A DNA stretch of 64,000 nt from Anthoceros angustus (Eukaryota > Streptophyta > Anthocerotopsida > Anthocerotales > Anthocerotaceae): contig MU008157.1 in assembly GCA_010909165.1 (NCBI GenBank), positions 434,001 through 498,000 on the forward strand, given 5' to 3'. Below, in pieces: positions 42,991 through 55,000 of this stretch. Positions within the stretch are counted from its first letter, which is position 1; each line of letters opens with the position of its first letter. The notes beneath the pieces were generated by a model. It searched no databases. It saw only the letters and a list, made by a program, of their open reading frames with translations, and was not told the origin of the DNA. Made by a program: the position numbers and the translations under genes.

Positions 42991-44518
42991 ATAATACTTT
43001 TTAACTCGCCAACCGGTTGGCAAAGCGTATTCAATCTGCGGTGGATGGAACCATTGTGGAAAACCTCCGGGACCGAATGGACCCATCCACAGGTCGTCAT
43101 AACGTTTTTACCGTCCGGTCCCATTCGATATAACTTGGTCTTGTGTCTCTTCTGAGCAGTCGAGTAATGAATGACATCTTCTTAGAGAGGTTTTGAGGAA
43201 TTTGGCGGTGCCCATACTCACAAATTTCGGATCGTCGGTTTGTGAAGCTCTTTCTCCCTTCTCATTCGAGGCCATCTCGTCTCCCTTCCCCTCTTGAATT
43301 GGGTTTGGCCTCTCCTCCCTCACCGCCAATGATCTCAATAAGCGCCTCCTTGAGCATACCATCCATGCCGAGTTGTCTTCATCACAAACTTTCCCTTCGC
43401 TTGTCATCCCGACAAACACGCTTAGTATGTAAAAGGTTTCTCCTTGCCTTGCTCGCGCCAAAGATTTCGCATGATGATGAGGAAATGTGTAGGCGCTCAT
43501 AGCCTCTAAGAGGACCACCGCAATGGTTGGTTCCGACGTGGATGAACGAGAGGAGAAACAACAACATGACGACAGGAGAGAGAGAGAGGCGAGGAAGGAT
43601 CCACCCAAAGATGAAGTACGACCTTCCGTGGTGAATCACAAGTATGGTGACAGTTTTAAGGAGACAAATGAACCAAACGCGCAGCGATCAAGGGAGTAGA
43701 TGGGACATTATTCAAAAACTCTAAATCCTCGTCCGGTGACCAGTATTCATCAGTGGAATATTGTTTACCCCTACAAGTCCGCGCTCACCTCGCGCTTCTC
43801 GGGTAATTTTGAATTGATGCTGGAAAGATATTTTGTGCAACTGTTTCACTGCTGCAACCTGTTTATAGCCAGCCTTACCATAAGGTATTGGCCACATGAA
43901 GCCTGCTGGATGTTGGGAGCAGCAATCTCCAATCTTTGCAGGTAATCAGTGATTTCCTTGATCTTGGATGCCAACTTCTCGTTGAGAACATCAAAGCTTG
44001 CTTGAGTTTGCATGTTATTAACGAGAATTCTCGTCTGGAGGGATTCAGCCGTGGTGAGTATCTCCTTGAGAGTTGCGTTCAGTCGGCTGGAACCAACATC
44101 GTTGTAGGAATCTCGAGGGGTGTCTCCCCAAGAAGAGGAATTCACAGGCCGTGGGGGTCTTGGTGGTGCGGGGATTGCACGGGGCCAAGTGATCCAGCTT
44201 GCCTCTATCCTTATCCCTCTGTGCTCTCGGTAGGTCGGTCCAGGCACAGGATCCCAAATTTGGAGATCCCTTTGTTGGAGTTCACGAAGTAGTTCGGCGC
44301 GCTCCCTGTCGCTGGACCAATTCTTGTTGTGGAGCCCGGTCCTTCCCACAAGAGAATATGCTACGGCGTTCAATTCGGCTGGAATTGTCCTAGGGGTCTG
44401 TTGTGTGTCTTCGCATCTGTAAAAACGCGAGCCACGCCCCTGACTAACAGATCCACCACGCCGAGGCATAATTAGGAGTGAGAATAAGACATCAGAACAT
44501 TGAGCTCTGATACCATGT
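42985..44518 (-). mobile_element. Element Z, copy 2, with gag-like frame
   Basis: On the minus strand, directly downstream of a primer-binding site, the frame 44583-43846 contains MPRRGGSVSQGRGSRFYRCE and then a long helical segment (RERAELLRELQQRDLQIW; LKEILTTAESLQTRIL; VLNEKLASKIKEITDYLQRL). This looks like a retrotransposon gag with coiled coils. A second frame (43608-43108) follows with no recognised domain. No protease, RT or integrase is visible down to 42985, so Z may be a non-autonomous LTR element (LARD/TR-GAG type, by inference). Confidence 0.6.
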
Positions 44519-44519
44519 G
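44492..44519 (-). promoter_or_regulatory. Primer-binding site for initiator tRNA-Met
   Basis: Reverse complement reads CTTCACATGGTATCAGAGCT. TGGTATCAGAGC is the standard plant LTR-retrotransposon site complementary to the tRNA-iMet 3' end. The preceding ...TTCACA would be the LTR's 3' end, so the element reads leftward on the minus strand. Confidence 0.85.
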
Positions 44520-44650
44520 AAGTTGGTAGTAGCAGAAGGCGAGAGCCGAGAGAGCGAAAAGCCTTGTGCGTGAAGAATACCAAAAAAGCAATTGAATTGT
44601 GTAATGAACAAAATTGTCTTTAAGTATTATTTAGCTATCTAGACCACATA
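44519..44650 (-). mobile_element. Partial 5' LTR of element Z2
   Basis: The sequence upstream of the PBS on the minus strand (GCACAAGGCTTTTCGCTCTC and AACTTCACA at its end) is shared with 41828-41935 in copy Z1. The upstream LTR limit is lost in unrelated sequence. Confidence 0.5.
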
Positions 44651-44739
44651 ACCCTAGTGTGTCCATTAGTTGACCAGTATAGGGTTACCCCTTTAACACG
44701 CATCATCCTGTCGGTACGCTCCAACATACATGTCCCGCC

Positions 44740-47700
44740 GTGGCACTTGACGAACGATTGGATGTTGTAAAATCTCAGCCTCGGGTACAACCAAAGGGCG
44801 ATGCAACTCTTCATTATGTGTTTAATCGTACCATTGCCAAGCGGTCTTTAATTCCTCAGCATGCTCACTTGCTATCTTGTCCACGATGGTCGATTGCTCA
44901 CCCTGCACCTCCCACCAAATATCCTCACCGCCAAATGGGTCCCGAGTTTTTCCTCTAGTTTCACGACATTTCAAGACTCTTCGGGATCTCCCCCCAGAAC
45001 CGCTTTTTACTCGGACCTCTTCAATGGGCAAAGGTGACGACGCGCTGCGAATGCGTGCACTTTTCCGCAATCGAGATCTATGGGACGCTGTAAGTGGGTC
45101 CACACCCACTACAATGGGGCTCCGAGAGCAAAGAAACCGGGACGCCAGGATGAAAAGCTCAAGACCTCCCGATCGGACTAGCACAATATGGTAAGACAAT
45201 GCCAAGCAAAACTTCTAAACAGATGTGGGATCACCTTGCTCGCTTATATTCTTCAAGAGATGTGATGAGTATGATGACTGCGCAAGATGATGACGGCCGA
45301 ACACCATATCAACACTTTCCGAAAGCTAGATCTCAATATGAAGCCGCCACCAACACCTCCGCCTCCGAACTTGTTGCATTCCTTGTTCTCTTGATTTCCC
45401 TCCCACCCTCCCATGACCATTTCTCACCACACGTGGTCGACAAGCCCAAAAGAATTCGCGGCTTCGATGCGCAAGACCTCGACATCATGTCGCAACTCAT
45501 CGGAGCCATGATTCGAGGAGTCCAGACGCCATGAGCCCAAGTCCACCGATGATACCGGAAGAGGCAGAGGAAGAGCGCGCAAAAGTTCTCCTTCCAATAG
45601 ACCGCTTATTCCACACCAAACAAATATCATGGCGAATCCAACTCTTCCACACCTTCCGTGGTAACCAAAAGAGTGGAATTATTTGTAATTGGTGAATTCC
45701 TAATCACATGGAAAAGGACTGTAGAAAGAAGAAGAATGGGAACCTAGATCGAGGCTCCGCTCATGTTGCTTCAAGAAACACTCTTCATCAACAACACGTG
45801 TGCTCACTATTTGCCTTGCATCCTCTAAGCCGCCAACCGCTTATTGGTACCGGAGTGGAGCAACATCACATATCTCATACAACAAAGACTTCGAGTCATA
45901 CACCCCACCTGGACATCCGACTGTTCTCCGGGCGATGATCACACCTTCCATAGCGGGCCTAGGTTGTTGTACTCGATGTGATTCAGTCGACTCTTCATCT
46001 TCATCAAGTCCTCCATGTCGCCATGTGCAAAACCTAGTGTCACCGCTAGTCTTTGCAAAGAACATACATGCAGTGTCCTTTTATATGCCGATAGTTGTTC
46101 CTTTCCTACCTCAAGAATAGAACACACAATATCTGACCGGCATCTTAGAAGATGGACTCTATAGATTGTCGATCAAAAGTAGGAGCCACATTCCCAATGT
46201 AGCCTCCCAACATTCTCGCACATTACCAACACACACGATGCTCGCATTGTAGATTAGGTCACCTAATAGTCGGTTACTCCAAATGTCTAGAGACAACATA
46301 GAACACCTATCTCTCCAAGGTTCACAACTTAGATTGTGCGAAACCTGTCCTCACAAAACGTCAGAACCTTTCAAAATCCATCTCCTCAAAGGGCCAAGTC
46401 ACCTTTTAGAGATAGTACACACGACATTTGTGGACCCCTCTCTACACCCTCCTTTAGTGGTAGTAGATACTTCAACTTTCACCAGACTATTCCCGTTCGC
46501 CTCCTACATCCTCACCACAAAAGAGTGAAACTTATCGCTTTTCAAGGATTACATGGCATGTAAAAGGCTTACGATCACAAACTCAAGACCTTACGTTCCG
46601 ACAACGGTGGAGAGTTTACATCTCATAGATTTGCTGAATTTTGTCGAGTCAAGGCGTAGCTCAACAATTAAGTGTAGTATACACTCAAAGAATGGCGAAA
46701 ATAAGAATCTCCGCCTCCAAGAGATTACAGTTGCTGTTAACACAAGCTAACTTATCCAAAGCTTATTGGGTGAGGCCCTCCTTAGAACCTATCTCATGAA
46801 TCGCCGACTTCCTCATTCAAGGTATGACTCCATATGAAGCATTCACGCAACAAGCCTTCCATAGATCACCTTGAATTTTTGGCTCCCGCATATGTCTTTA
46901 TCCCTAAAGTACAACAGCAAGTTAGATCCAAAAGCTGCCAAATATCTATTTATTGGCTACACCAAGGCATCAAAGGTTACAAGCTATTTGAACCCACAAC
47001 ACGGAAGCTTATATATGCCAGGAGTGTTACTTTTCATGAGTCTTACCTCTTTTTCCCCAGCAGTGGGAGCTGGTACATCCGCCCCGAGGACGTCTCTTCA
47101 AGAGCCCTCGATACCTCCTCATTTGATGATACTGATTATATCACTCAATTTCCGCCTCGCTACGTGTTCCCGTGGAACCTATTGCATCTATTCCACAAAC
47201 ACCACGATGGCGACAACATTCAAGTCGAGGAGCCGTGACACTCTTTATGAAGAGCATGATGACCCTCCGTGAATGACATGGAGCACCATGATCCTATTGA
47301 TGTTCTGCTCCGGAAGATGCACCGAACCTACACAAAAGGTACAACTTAAGAACCCGTCTGCAATCTCGGACCGCAGGATGGAAGGAACCTCCTTTAGGAT
47401 ATAGCTTTTTGATGATCCCCCCTCGTATCACTTTTACTCACAAGTCGTATACAAGGCAACCATAGATCGAGAAGAACCTCTTACCTTAAAACAAGCTTTC
47501 TCTTCTCCGAAAAGCCTTATGGAAGGTAGAGATTAATATAACTCTCTCATTAGTAACTCTACATGGGAATTGGTTAAGCCACCTAAGGGTAGGAAGATAG
47601 TCACCAGCAAATGGGTATTCAAAATTAAGAGAAAAGGAGATGGTTCCATTGAGAGATACAAAGCACGCCTTGGCTGTGGGATTCACCCGATACCGGGTTT

Positions 47701-48990
47701 AGATTACCTCCCATGGGCCACATTCGCCCCGAGCAAAGTTTGCTTCCCTTAGAATAATCTTGCCTTAACATCATGATCTTGAGCTCCATATGATGGATGT
47801 GAAGACAACATATCTCTATGGCCGTCTTCAAGAAGAAATCTACATGAAACAGCCGAAGGTTATTAAAAGGCAAGGAAGATTGGGTATGCAGACTAATTAA
47901 AGGCTTGTATGGTCTGCAACTGGTAAAAAATATGGACATACATGTGAAACTCATCAAAGAGGCTTCCGCAAAGTGATGCCGATGCATGCATGTATATCCT
48001 AATATCGTGCAATGATACCTTTTACTTATTGCCGACGACGTATTCATGGCCACAAACTCTCTTACTCTCCTAGCCGAGATCAAAAGTCGGCTCAAGACTT
48101 TTATGAAATGTCCGATTTAGGAGAATGACATATGCACTTGGTGTCAACATTATTAGAGATCGAGCAAACAAGACTCGAGTATTGTTCAAACCAAGTACAT
48201 TAAAGAAGTTTAACCAAGTTTGGACTTGAAGATGCGAAACGCCTACACCTTTTGCTAGTGGTCGCTTACCATGGATATGAGTCCAAAGACAGACAAGATA
48301 AGTTGGAAAATGTCGCATCTATCGACATCTTTGTTGGCACACTTATATATTTATCCAACTTCACACACGGATATATCTTCAAGTCACCCCGCTCACAATT
48401 CTCGAGAACCTCGACGTGAACACCGGATGTCAACTAAGCGCATATTCGATACCTCAAGGGTACCATGCACAGGATTGACATTCAAGTATACACCGTGCAT
48501 AAAGACGTTGACATTAACGACGCCGACGCCGACTATGCCGGTGACTCGACACACGCAGATCCGTATCGTGCATGCGCTATTGGGGGAGCACCAATATCCC
48601 GGTCAAGTAAGAAACAACCAACCATAGCCTTGTCCAAAGACCGAGTCGAGTATACTAACCTCTAAAGACATAGTATGGACTAGGCTAACCTTGAGTGAAC
48701 TTCATCACAAGGTGAAAAGCCCACCTTGTTGTTGAGTGATAGTCGTGGAGCTATAGCCTTGTCAAGGAACCCATCTTCCACTCTAGAACTAAACATATTG
48801 TCGTCGAATATCATTATATCGAGAGAAAATAGAGGATAAAACTATAGATATTAGTTATGTTCAAACTTTAGATAACGCATGATTTATTAACAAAGTCACT
48901 AGGCATTGAATTGCAGAAACATATGAAATGTTTAGGTATATTGGACACATTGTCTAAGCCTCCGACTATAGTTCATCCTATACTAAATTG
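44740..48990 (+). pseudogene. Ty1/copia retrotransposon, heavily decayed
   Basis: Domains occur in copia order on the plus strand across several frames. Gag with TSKQMWDHLARLYSS at 45205; a zinc knuckle CNW(stop)IPNHMEKDCRKKK at about 45680; a protease site YWYRSGATSHISY at 45842, in which the catalytic Asp of DSGA is Arg; integrase fragments at 46250-47250 (MTPYEAF near 46820); RT opening WELVKPPKGRKIVTSKWVFK at 47564 then GDGSIERYKARL; the active site box as LIADDVFMAT at about 48027; and RNase H as DADYAGDSTHAD at about 48517. Numerous stops and frameshifts make it inactive. Matching LTRs are not evident at either end. Confidence 0.85.
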
Positions 48991-51409
48991 GTCTACTTGA
49001 GATAACCTTAAAAACTAGTCCAATATTCTATTCTAAGTCTTCTAAACATAGGCTTCACGCCCCTCTCCTTCACATAGTTGAGGAGCTCTATGGAAAATAA
49101 TAAAAATATTAATAATCTTTTAGCAAGAGAAAAATAAGTTAGAACACCTTTTTAGAATCACAAAAGGCATGTCTACCTTTTTCATTTTTCTCATTTTCTT
49201 CATTTTCCACTTCATTTTCCTTTTTCCCAAAATTTTCCATACATAAATCTGCGAAAATAGTATCAGAAAATTCATTACAATTTATATTTTTGGAACTGGA
49301 AAATGGTCACTTGAACATGCCCACAAACGGGCTTACAACTCGGTGCCTCTCCTCACGGGGGGGAGGCATCCACATCGCCCAACCTCCCTTCACATGGGGG
49401 AATACCTTGCTCACAATCGTCATCACACGAGTGCTAGACCACTTCCTACCACCAGGAAATCGTGGTGGGCTCTCAACAAAAGTTGGAATCGAGGGGTAGA
49501 GGATCACTGCTGCCTGTGAGGCGCTTTTCGGCGCGATCTCCCTGTGGGCCGGCCTCCTCTTTTTCCCGGCAGTCGGGCTCATCCTCCCGATGGGCGGGCG
49601 ACTGGTATGTGTGGCGGCGGGCGCGCCCGTGTGGCCCCTCCGACGGATGCGGCGCTTTCCGCACCGAATCCGTCTCCTGCAATGCTTTGGGGTTGAATCG
49701 AGGAGCGCGACAGAGCGGATGGGGAGCGAAGCTCGAAATGAAACCGTATGGGGGAGGGTACATTAACGGTATGACCTTCCCCCCACATGGGCATACGGAC
49801 GGGCATCATATGGCCCGGGCCGTTACCCATTTAATGGGTTTTCACTTTTTACCTCTTTCAAATTTTCCTTTAACTTTTACCTATAGTTTTTACTAAGATT
49901 AACCTAATTTGAGTTTTACTTTTATCTTTTTACCTTGTTTAGGAATTTACCATTTTCCTAATTAATTTTTTGGTAATTAATTTCGATTACATTAAATTCT
50001 GCTTAAATGTAACTTAAGCCAGTTTTTAATTATTTTCTTAGTTAGCGGATAGCTTTCGAGTTAGTGGGAGCTAACTGACCCTTTTGGGCTTATTTTGAAG
50101 CTATTTCTTCACACCTAGTTCATAGTGAGTGGGAGTGATGAAATATGACCTATTTAGGGCACTCTTCACTAGGGCACCTAAGACTATTAATTAATTTAGT
50201 TCTTAGGGCTTTAGGTAGTTTATGTAGTAGTTAGTTGTTACAACCACCTAGAGGTTAGAACTACTTATGGTTACAACCACCTTATGGTTATAACCACCTA
50301 GCCTATATAAAGGCTTTGTACTTTCTATTATAATCAATGCATACAACTCTTTTGTGCAAAGCTTTCTATTATCTGCCTGCTATGTTTTGCTACCTAGAGC
50401 AGCCATGATTCTCATCAAATAAAAAGGATTATTTCTCAAAGAAGTTTCATAGTGAATATACCTAATGAAGTAGATATATTATTACTCATGTTGTGAAAAA
50501 AGATATTTTATTGTTTATGAATTAATAATAACTATTGTACAATATTTTTAAAATATATGCTTTCCACCAATCACTCCCGACCTAAAAGTGCCACGAAGTG
50601 GCCTCTTCCATGCAGCACACTCTCTAGGTTAGCACCAAGCCTAGGTTGATTTGTTCTCCACACAAAGCCTATGTCACCTAATATATTCTCCACACAGTTA
50701 GAAATAATAGAAGATCACCTTGGTTTTGTACTAATATGGTTAGTCAGCTAGACCTAGCAGTTAGTATAGGTAGTTAGCTAGGCTAGCGAAAGGACACACC
50801 CCTTACAAGACCACCTATAAAAGCCCACATATGAACACACTTGATTCATTGTTAATATAGCATCTTTGCTTAAGACGCTTCCGCATGCAATTCTATTTTG
50901 ATTTCAGAGCCACAGGGCTCTTATTATGGTCTCCAGGTCCAATGGCTAGATTACGCATGTATCACTATTTAGGTGAGCAATGGACGCATGAAGCTCTACT
51001 TGCTCGCTTATGGATAGAAGCACTTGATACGTCGTTCTGGATAGCAGATTGAAATGACATGACCACCATTGGAAGTTACGCTATCTTTGTCGTCGCTTCC
51101 ATACAACTAAGTAGATGGGCTCACCCAAGTCTTCCACTAAATCTAGACTCACTACTCTTATGGGATTAGATTTAGTGTCCTACAATTTTTCCTTTAGAAG
51201 AAATGAAAAAAAAAAAGCATGTTTCTATTTTTATAATATTTATCTATTTGACAAAAAAAAAAGGGAGATTTGATGGGGTTCTCTACATAGGTTTATAAGC
51301 AGGGATTTGTGTTTAGGGGAAGGCATTCAGCCTTGCTCCTTTTCACACATTGCTCTTCTAAGCTCTAATTCTCCACCAATCCTAACAAGCCTCACTTCTA
51401 CACACCAAT
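48991..51409. other. AT-rich intergenic sequence with retroelement-like promoters
   Basis: No gene is recognised. A GC-rich pocket at 49340-49800 carries overlapping frames on both strands without motifs. CTATATAAAGGCTTTGTAC at about 50302 and TATAAAAGCCCACATATG at about 50817 look like LTR promoters followed by transcribed leaders, but no repeated partner is found within the window. Confidence 0.45.
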
Positions 51410-51895
51410 ATGGCCAGAAATCGACGCAACGCTGCTCATTCTCGGCGCTTTGGTGACGATGTGGAGCGTGCTCAAGGGCGATCAATTCAACTTAGGAATT
51501 CACGGGGATTCGGATGGCAGAATGCACCATGCTACTATCAATTCTTGGGTAACAACTTCATGGATGCTTTGATCCAAGCTTTGGATAACAGAGGGTGGGC
51601 TCCCCAGCCTAATGTGGCTCTCAATCTTCGTGAATTGGGATCCAATCGATCTCCAAGTCACAACAATCGCCAACAAAGGAGATTGGAGGAAAGATGCAAG
51701 CGTTCTGGTTTTTCTGTTGATTCCCAGCCCAATTCCTCACCTTGTAGGACATCCTCAAGGTGCCATGAAGATGCAAGTACATCTCACCAGAAGGATTTGT
51801 CAGTCGGCATCAATTCCGCTGGAAATTCTGCATGGGAGGAGAGCGACGACGATTTGATCGTCAGCGAGTTTCTCCTTTCCAGGCTGCAATCATGA
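51410..51895 (+). CDS. Hypothetical 161-residue protein
   Basis: An ATG-started frame, MARNRRNAAHSRRFGDDVER, with a basic Arg/Asn-rich N-terminus, a hydrophobic middle (YYQFLGNNFMDALIQALDNR) and an acidic end (WEESDDDLIVSEFLLSRLQS). No family is recognised. It follows a pyrimidine-rich leader (TTCACACATTGCTCTTCTAA) and may be the start of a retroelement gag or an orphan gene. The frame ends just before sequence unrelated to it, 240 bp from the minus-strand copia element. Confidence 0.35.
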   Translation: MARNRRNAAHSRRFGDDVERAQGRSIQLRNSRGFGWQNAPCYYQFLGNNFMDALIQALDNRGWAPQPNVALNLRELGSNRSPSHNNRQQRRLEERCKRSGFSVDSQPNSSPCRTSSRCHEDASTSHQKDLSVGINSAGNSAWEESDDDLIVSEFLLSRLQS

Positions 51896-52136
51896 GAGGA
51901 GAGGCACCTGATCCCACCAGGCCCTGACGGTGCCCCATCTGTCAGAAGCAGAGCCACAGGAGGGGGACCTGCACCCCCGATTGCCCAGGCTCCGGCAGAC
52001 GCCATCGCCGAGGTCAAGAGAGTCGCGCGACGCGAAGGAGACGCACATGCACACGCGAGAGGCACGTCGCGCGGCCTCGCTGGTGCGCCCGCGAAACGGT
52101 GCCCAACTTAAGTTGAGCAACTGCTTGCGGGGCTAG

Positions 52137-53543
52137 TAGCGGGAATAATCATCCACTATCGTCATAAAATGGCGCGCTCCGCCTAAAGAAGTAACAGGGA
52201 GAGGTCCACACAAGTCTACATGAACGAACTCCAAAGGCTGAGAAGCCCTAAGAGCAGGAAGACCAGAGTAGGGAGAGCTCCGGCTTGGCAGCACACGCCT
52301 TCAGAGGTGGTGTCTTGGCCAAGGAGGGCAGCTTATCTCGATACAAGTCCTGCTGAGTCATGGCAAGGAGCTTGGCAGGATTGAGGTGCCCAAGTTGACA
52401 GTGCCAAAGTAGAGCATTAATATTCTTAGATGAAGGGAGCCCAGGTGGTGAGGCAACCTTAGAAGATGCCACCACTGAAGCAATTGTAGTGTACACAGGG
52501 GTGCCAGTGAAGATGTAGAGATCACTTCGGGGCTGCCCTCCTGCTACAACTCGCCCTGGCTGAGAGGAACGATAGAGGAAGCACTCCTTACGTCCAAACT
52601 CCAGCCGAAAAGCTCCATCAAGCAGAAGTTGGCGAACGGAAATCAAATTCTTAGCCATCTGCGGGACGTGGAGCACATTATTTAACACAAGGGAGGAATC
52701 ATCCTCCAGTGTGAATGTCACAGAACCAACTCTAGCAATGCCAAGGCTAGAGTCATCGCCCAACAGCACAAAACGTTGAGTATCAGTTGTCGCCGTGTAG
52801 GAAGTAAACATGTGCTTGGAGCTGCAGATATGGGCAGTGGTTGCGGAGTCCAGCAACCAGGAGGTCCTGAACTCTGAAGCTACCAAGCACACGGTTAAAT
52901 CAATCTCAGACTTGGACTGGTTCTTGGCCTTGGAGACGACAGCTGTATTAGCAGTCTTGATCTCACGCTTGGCCTCACCGGCCTGCTTCTTCCTGCACTC
53001 TCGCTCCCAGTGGCTGGGTGACTAACACCAATTGCACATCCCTTGACGTTTTGCAGGCTTGGAAGAGGAAGGGGCAGAAGGAGCAGCCTTTGATGTGCCG
53101 GAGTTGTTGTTTCTCCGAGGGTTGTTCCCTCTCTTCTGTTGTTGATTTTGTGACCATCCAGGAGTCACAAAATTACTCTCCACCGTGTTAGGATGTGCCG
53201 GAATTGTAGCGGGATGCCTCCTCCTGAAGGAGCGCGCTAGCAAGCTTGGACACTGATAGAATTGAGTGAATTTAGATAGGCCGAAAACCAGCATTTGCAT
53301 GGCTTGACGATCCAACTTGAGCCACGCATCAACCGCCGACTGAGGTGCGGTAGGCTTCGGGAAAACATCCTCCACCAGTGGGAGAAGATCACGCGTGTTG
53401 AGAGCCGTCTTCATCCGTCGAGACCAAATCTCATATTTGGTCCCGTTGAACTTATCTCTCTCTTTGAAGTCCATAGAGACGTTCACAACATTAATTACAG
53501 GAGCCAGAGATGGCGGAGGTGGTGGTGGGGTGCCTCCTGACAT
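52137..53543 (-). mobile_element. Ty1/copia gag-pol, truncated, one amber codon between gag and pol
   Basis: Reading leftward: ATG at 53543 (MSGGTPPPPPP), then gag (DKFNGTKYEIWSRRMKTALN, DAWLKLDRQAMQMLVFGL), and a zinc knuckle CNWC(TAG)SPSHWEREC at 53040-52985. The same frame stays open into protease (WLLDSATTAHICSSKHMF, with DSA) and the gag-pre-integrase domain (LWHCQLGHLNPAKLLAM). A frame change follows near 52250, then integrase starts LEFVHVDLCGPLPVTSLGG and IVDDYSRY with the first two catalytic Asp, cut at about 52137. RT and RNase H are missing. From 53543 to about 52248 the only interruption is the single TAG. It encodes the coat and processing parts of a copia element; it is not functional as it stands. 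Confidence 0.8.
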
Positions 53544-53920
53544 GGCCAAATCCTTGGCTCCACAAACACCAGCCACCTACAATGCATCAGCCGGATCCAG
53601 TGCTCCAGAATTGTTTTTCAAAACACCTGCCCCCTCAAAGCTCGACTCAATTCGTCGAACAGTCTCAGCAACATTCACTAAGTTAGTGCTAATGTGTGTG
53701 ATGGACTGCCAGAGAGATTGATAGTGTTGTGAGCGATGCTCTTGTGTAGAAGCTTGGGATTGAGCCTCGTTGTCCTTGAACTCCTTGTAGCCAGCTTCAA
53801 GAGTCTCGAACGCAGGAGAGCTTAAGGTTCTAGGTTCCTCCTTTACAGTAGCATAGGCAGGTTTCGATGAACTAGCATTGAAGTCATGTATCGGAGGCAA
53901 ACATCTCATGGACATAAACC
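53544..53920. other. Spacer between two opposed copia fragments
   Basis: Minus frame 53957-53577 (VNVAETVRRIESSFEGAG) lies directly upstream of the copia gag and might be unrelated leader or coding sequence. No known domain. Confidence 0.4.
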
Positions 53921-54545
53921 TTGAGCTTGATGAGGATCTCCACCACAATCGCCACAAAAATACGTGTATGTAGGAAAATCTGCTGGAGGAATGCCCGAAA
54001 AATAGTTCATAGGGGCGAAATTAAAACTACAACTAGGAGCCCCGGAATGGAGAGTGTACCTTATCGTATGGCAGTTGGTACCCTCATGTTTCTGAGCAAT
54101 TGGACAAGACCAGACATATCTAATACCGTTAATGCAGTTGCCCAATTCTCTGAGAACCCGGGAAGGGATCACTGGGTTGCACTTAAAAGAATTATGCGGT
54201 ATCCTAACTATGATCTCTGCTACAAGCCTAGTGGCAAAAGAAGTCTACAATTGACTTGCTATGTAGATGCAGATTGGGCTTCCGATGCAGACATCCGAAA
54301 GAGTCTATCGGCATATTGCTTCCTCGTCGGCTTCATAGTTGTAAATTGGTCTTGTTGGAAACAAGCCTCTAATCTTTATCTTCCACGGAATCGGAGTATA
54401 AAGCACTCACAGAAGCCACAAAGGAGGCTGAGTGGGAAAGGAAGTTATGCGAAGACTTGGGTATGCAACAAGCAGGACTTACGCTTATTAAATGTGATAA
54501 TATGTCAGCCATCGCTTTGATTTCTAACCCTAACATAGTAATATT
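53921..54545 (+). pseudogene. Ty1/copia RT end and RNase H fragment
   Basis: A plus-strand frame reads PYRMAVGTLMFLSNWTRPDI, the connection region, then HWVALKRIMRYPNYDLCYKP and LTCYVDADWASDADIRKSLS, the copia RNase H with the DADWA motif, then SCWKQAS. After a frameshift near 54390 it continues with the EAEYKALTEATKEAEW-like stretch and IKCDNMSAIALISN. It is opposite in strand to the gag-pol at 52137-53543 and cannot be its missing 3' half without an inversion. Confidence 0.8.
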
Positions 54546-55000
54546 CATTCCGGCGAAATAAACAACGTCGGTTCTGAGAAAGTTGCCGCCGCTTGGTAGT
54601 TTTTGTCCAGTTACTAATTCATATTAAACACGGCACTTCAAAAGCACTCGCTCCTGCGCTTAGCAATCCATCAGAGTGGGATGTAACTTTTGTGTCCAAA
54701 TCGTTTGAAATGATGGTGACAAGGCGCAGGAATGCTGGCGCCCAAGCGGAAATCCTTTATTCTAATTAGGCTATCTCCATAAGAGCATAGGGTGCTAGCA
54801 TATTGGAGCCGTCATTAGTATAACCCTAACCCTAGGGTTTAGGGTCTCAACCTTGTTTTGACGAACGTGCGGGTTAGGGCGCACTTCTGTAGGTCGAGGG
54901 TTACATACTGTTGTGACGAACTTTGTGTTGTGCAAAGGGCGCCGGCATGTCGGCGCCCTTCGTCTTCTAAATTCTTTCACGAGTAACACATTATGCACCC
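54546..55000. other. Telomere-like words and a strong hairpin
   Basis: 54822-54848 reads AACCCTAACCCTAGGGTTTAGGG, two plant telomere repeats meeting one in the opposite sense. 54935-54960 is a perfect 10-bp stem AAGGGCGCCG / CGGCGCCCTT with a 6-nt loop, followed six bases later by CTAA, reminiscent of a Helitron 3' end. No gene. Confidence 0.5.

Noticed and set aside
54935-54960. Bacterial-type terminator hairpin
   Set aside because: No T-run follows and the host is a plant; a transposon end is more plausible.
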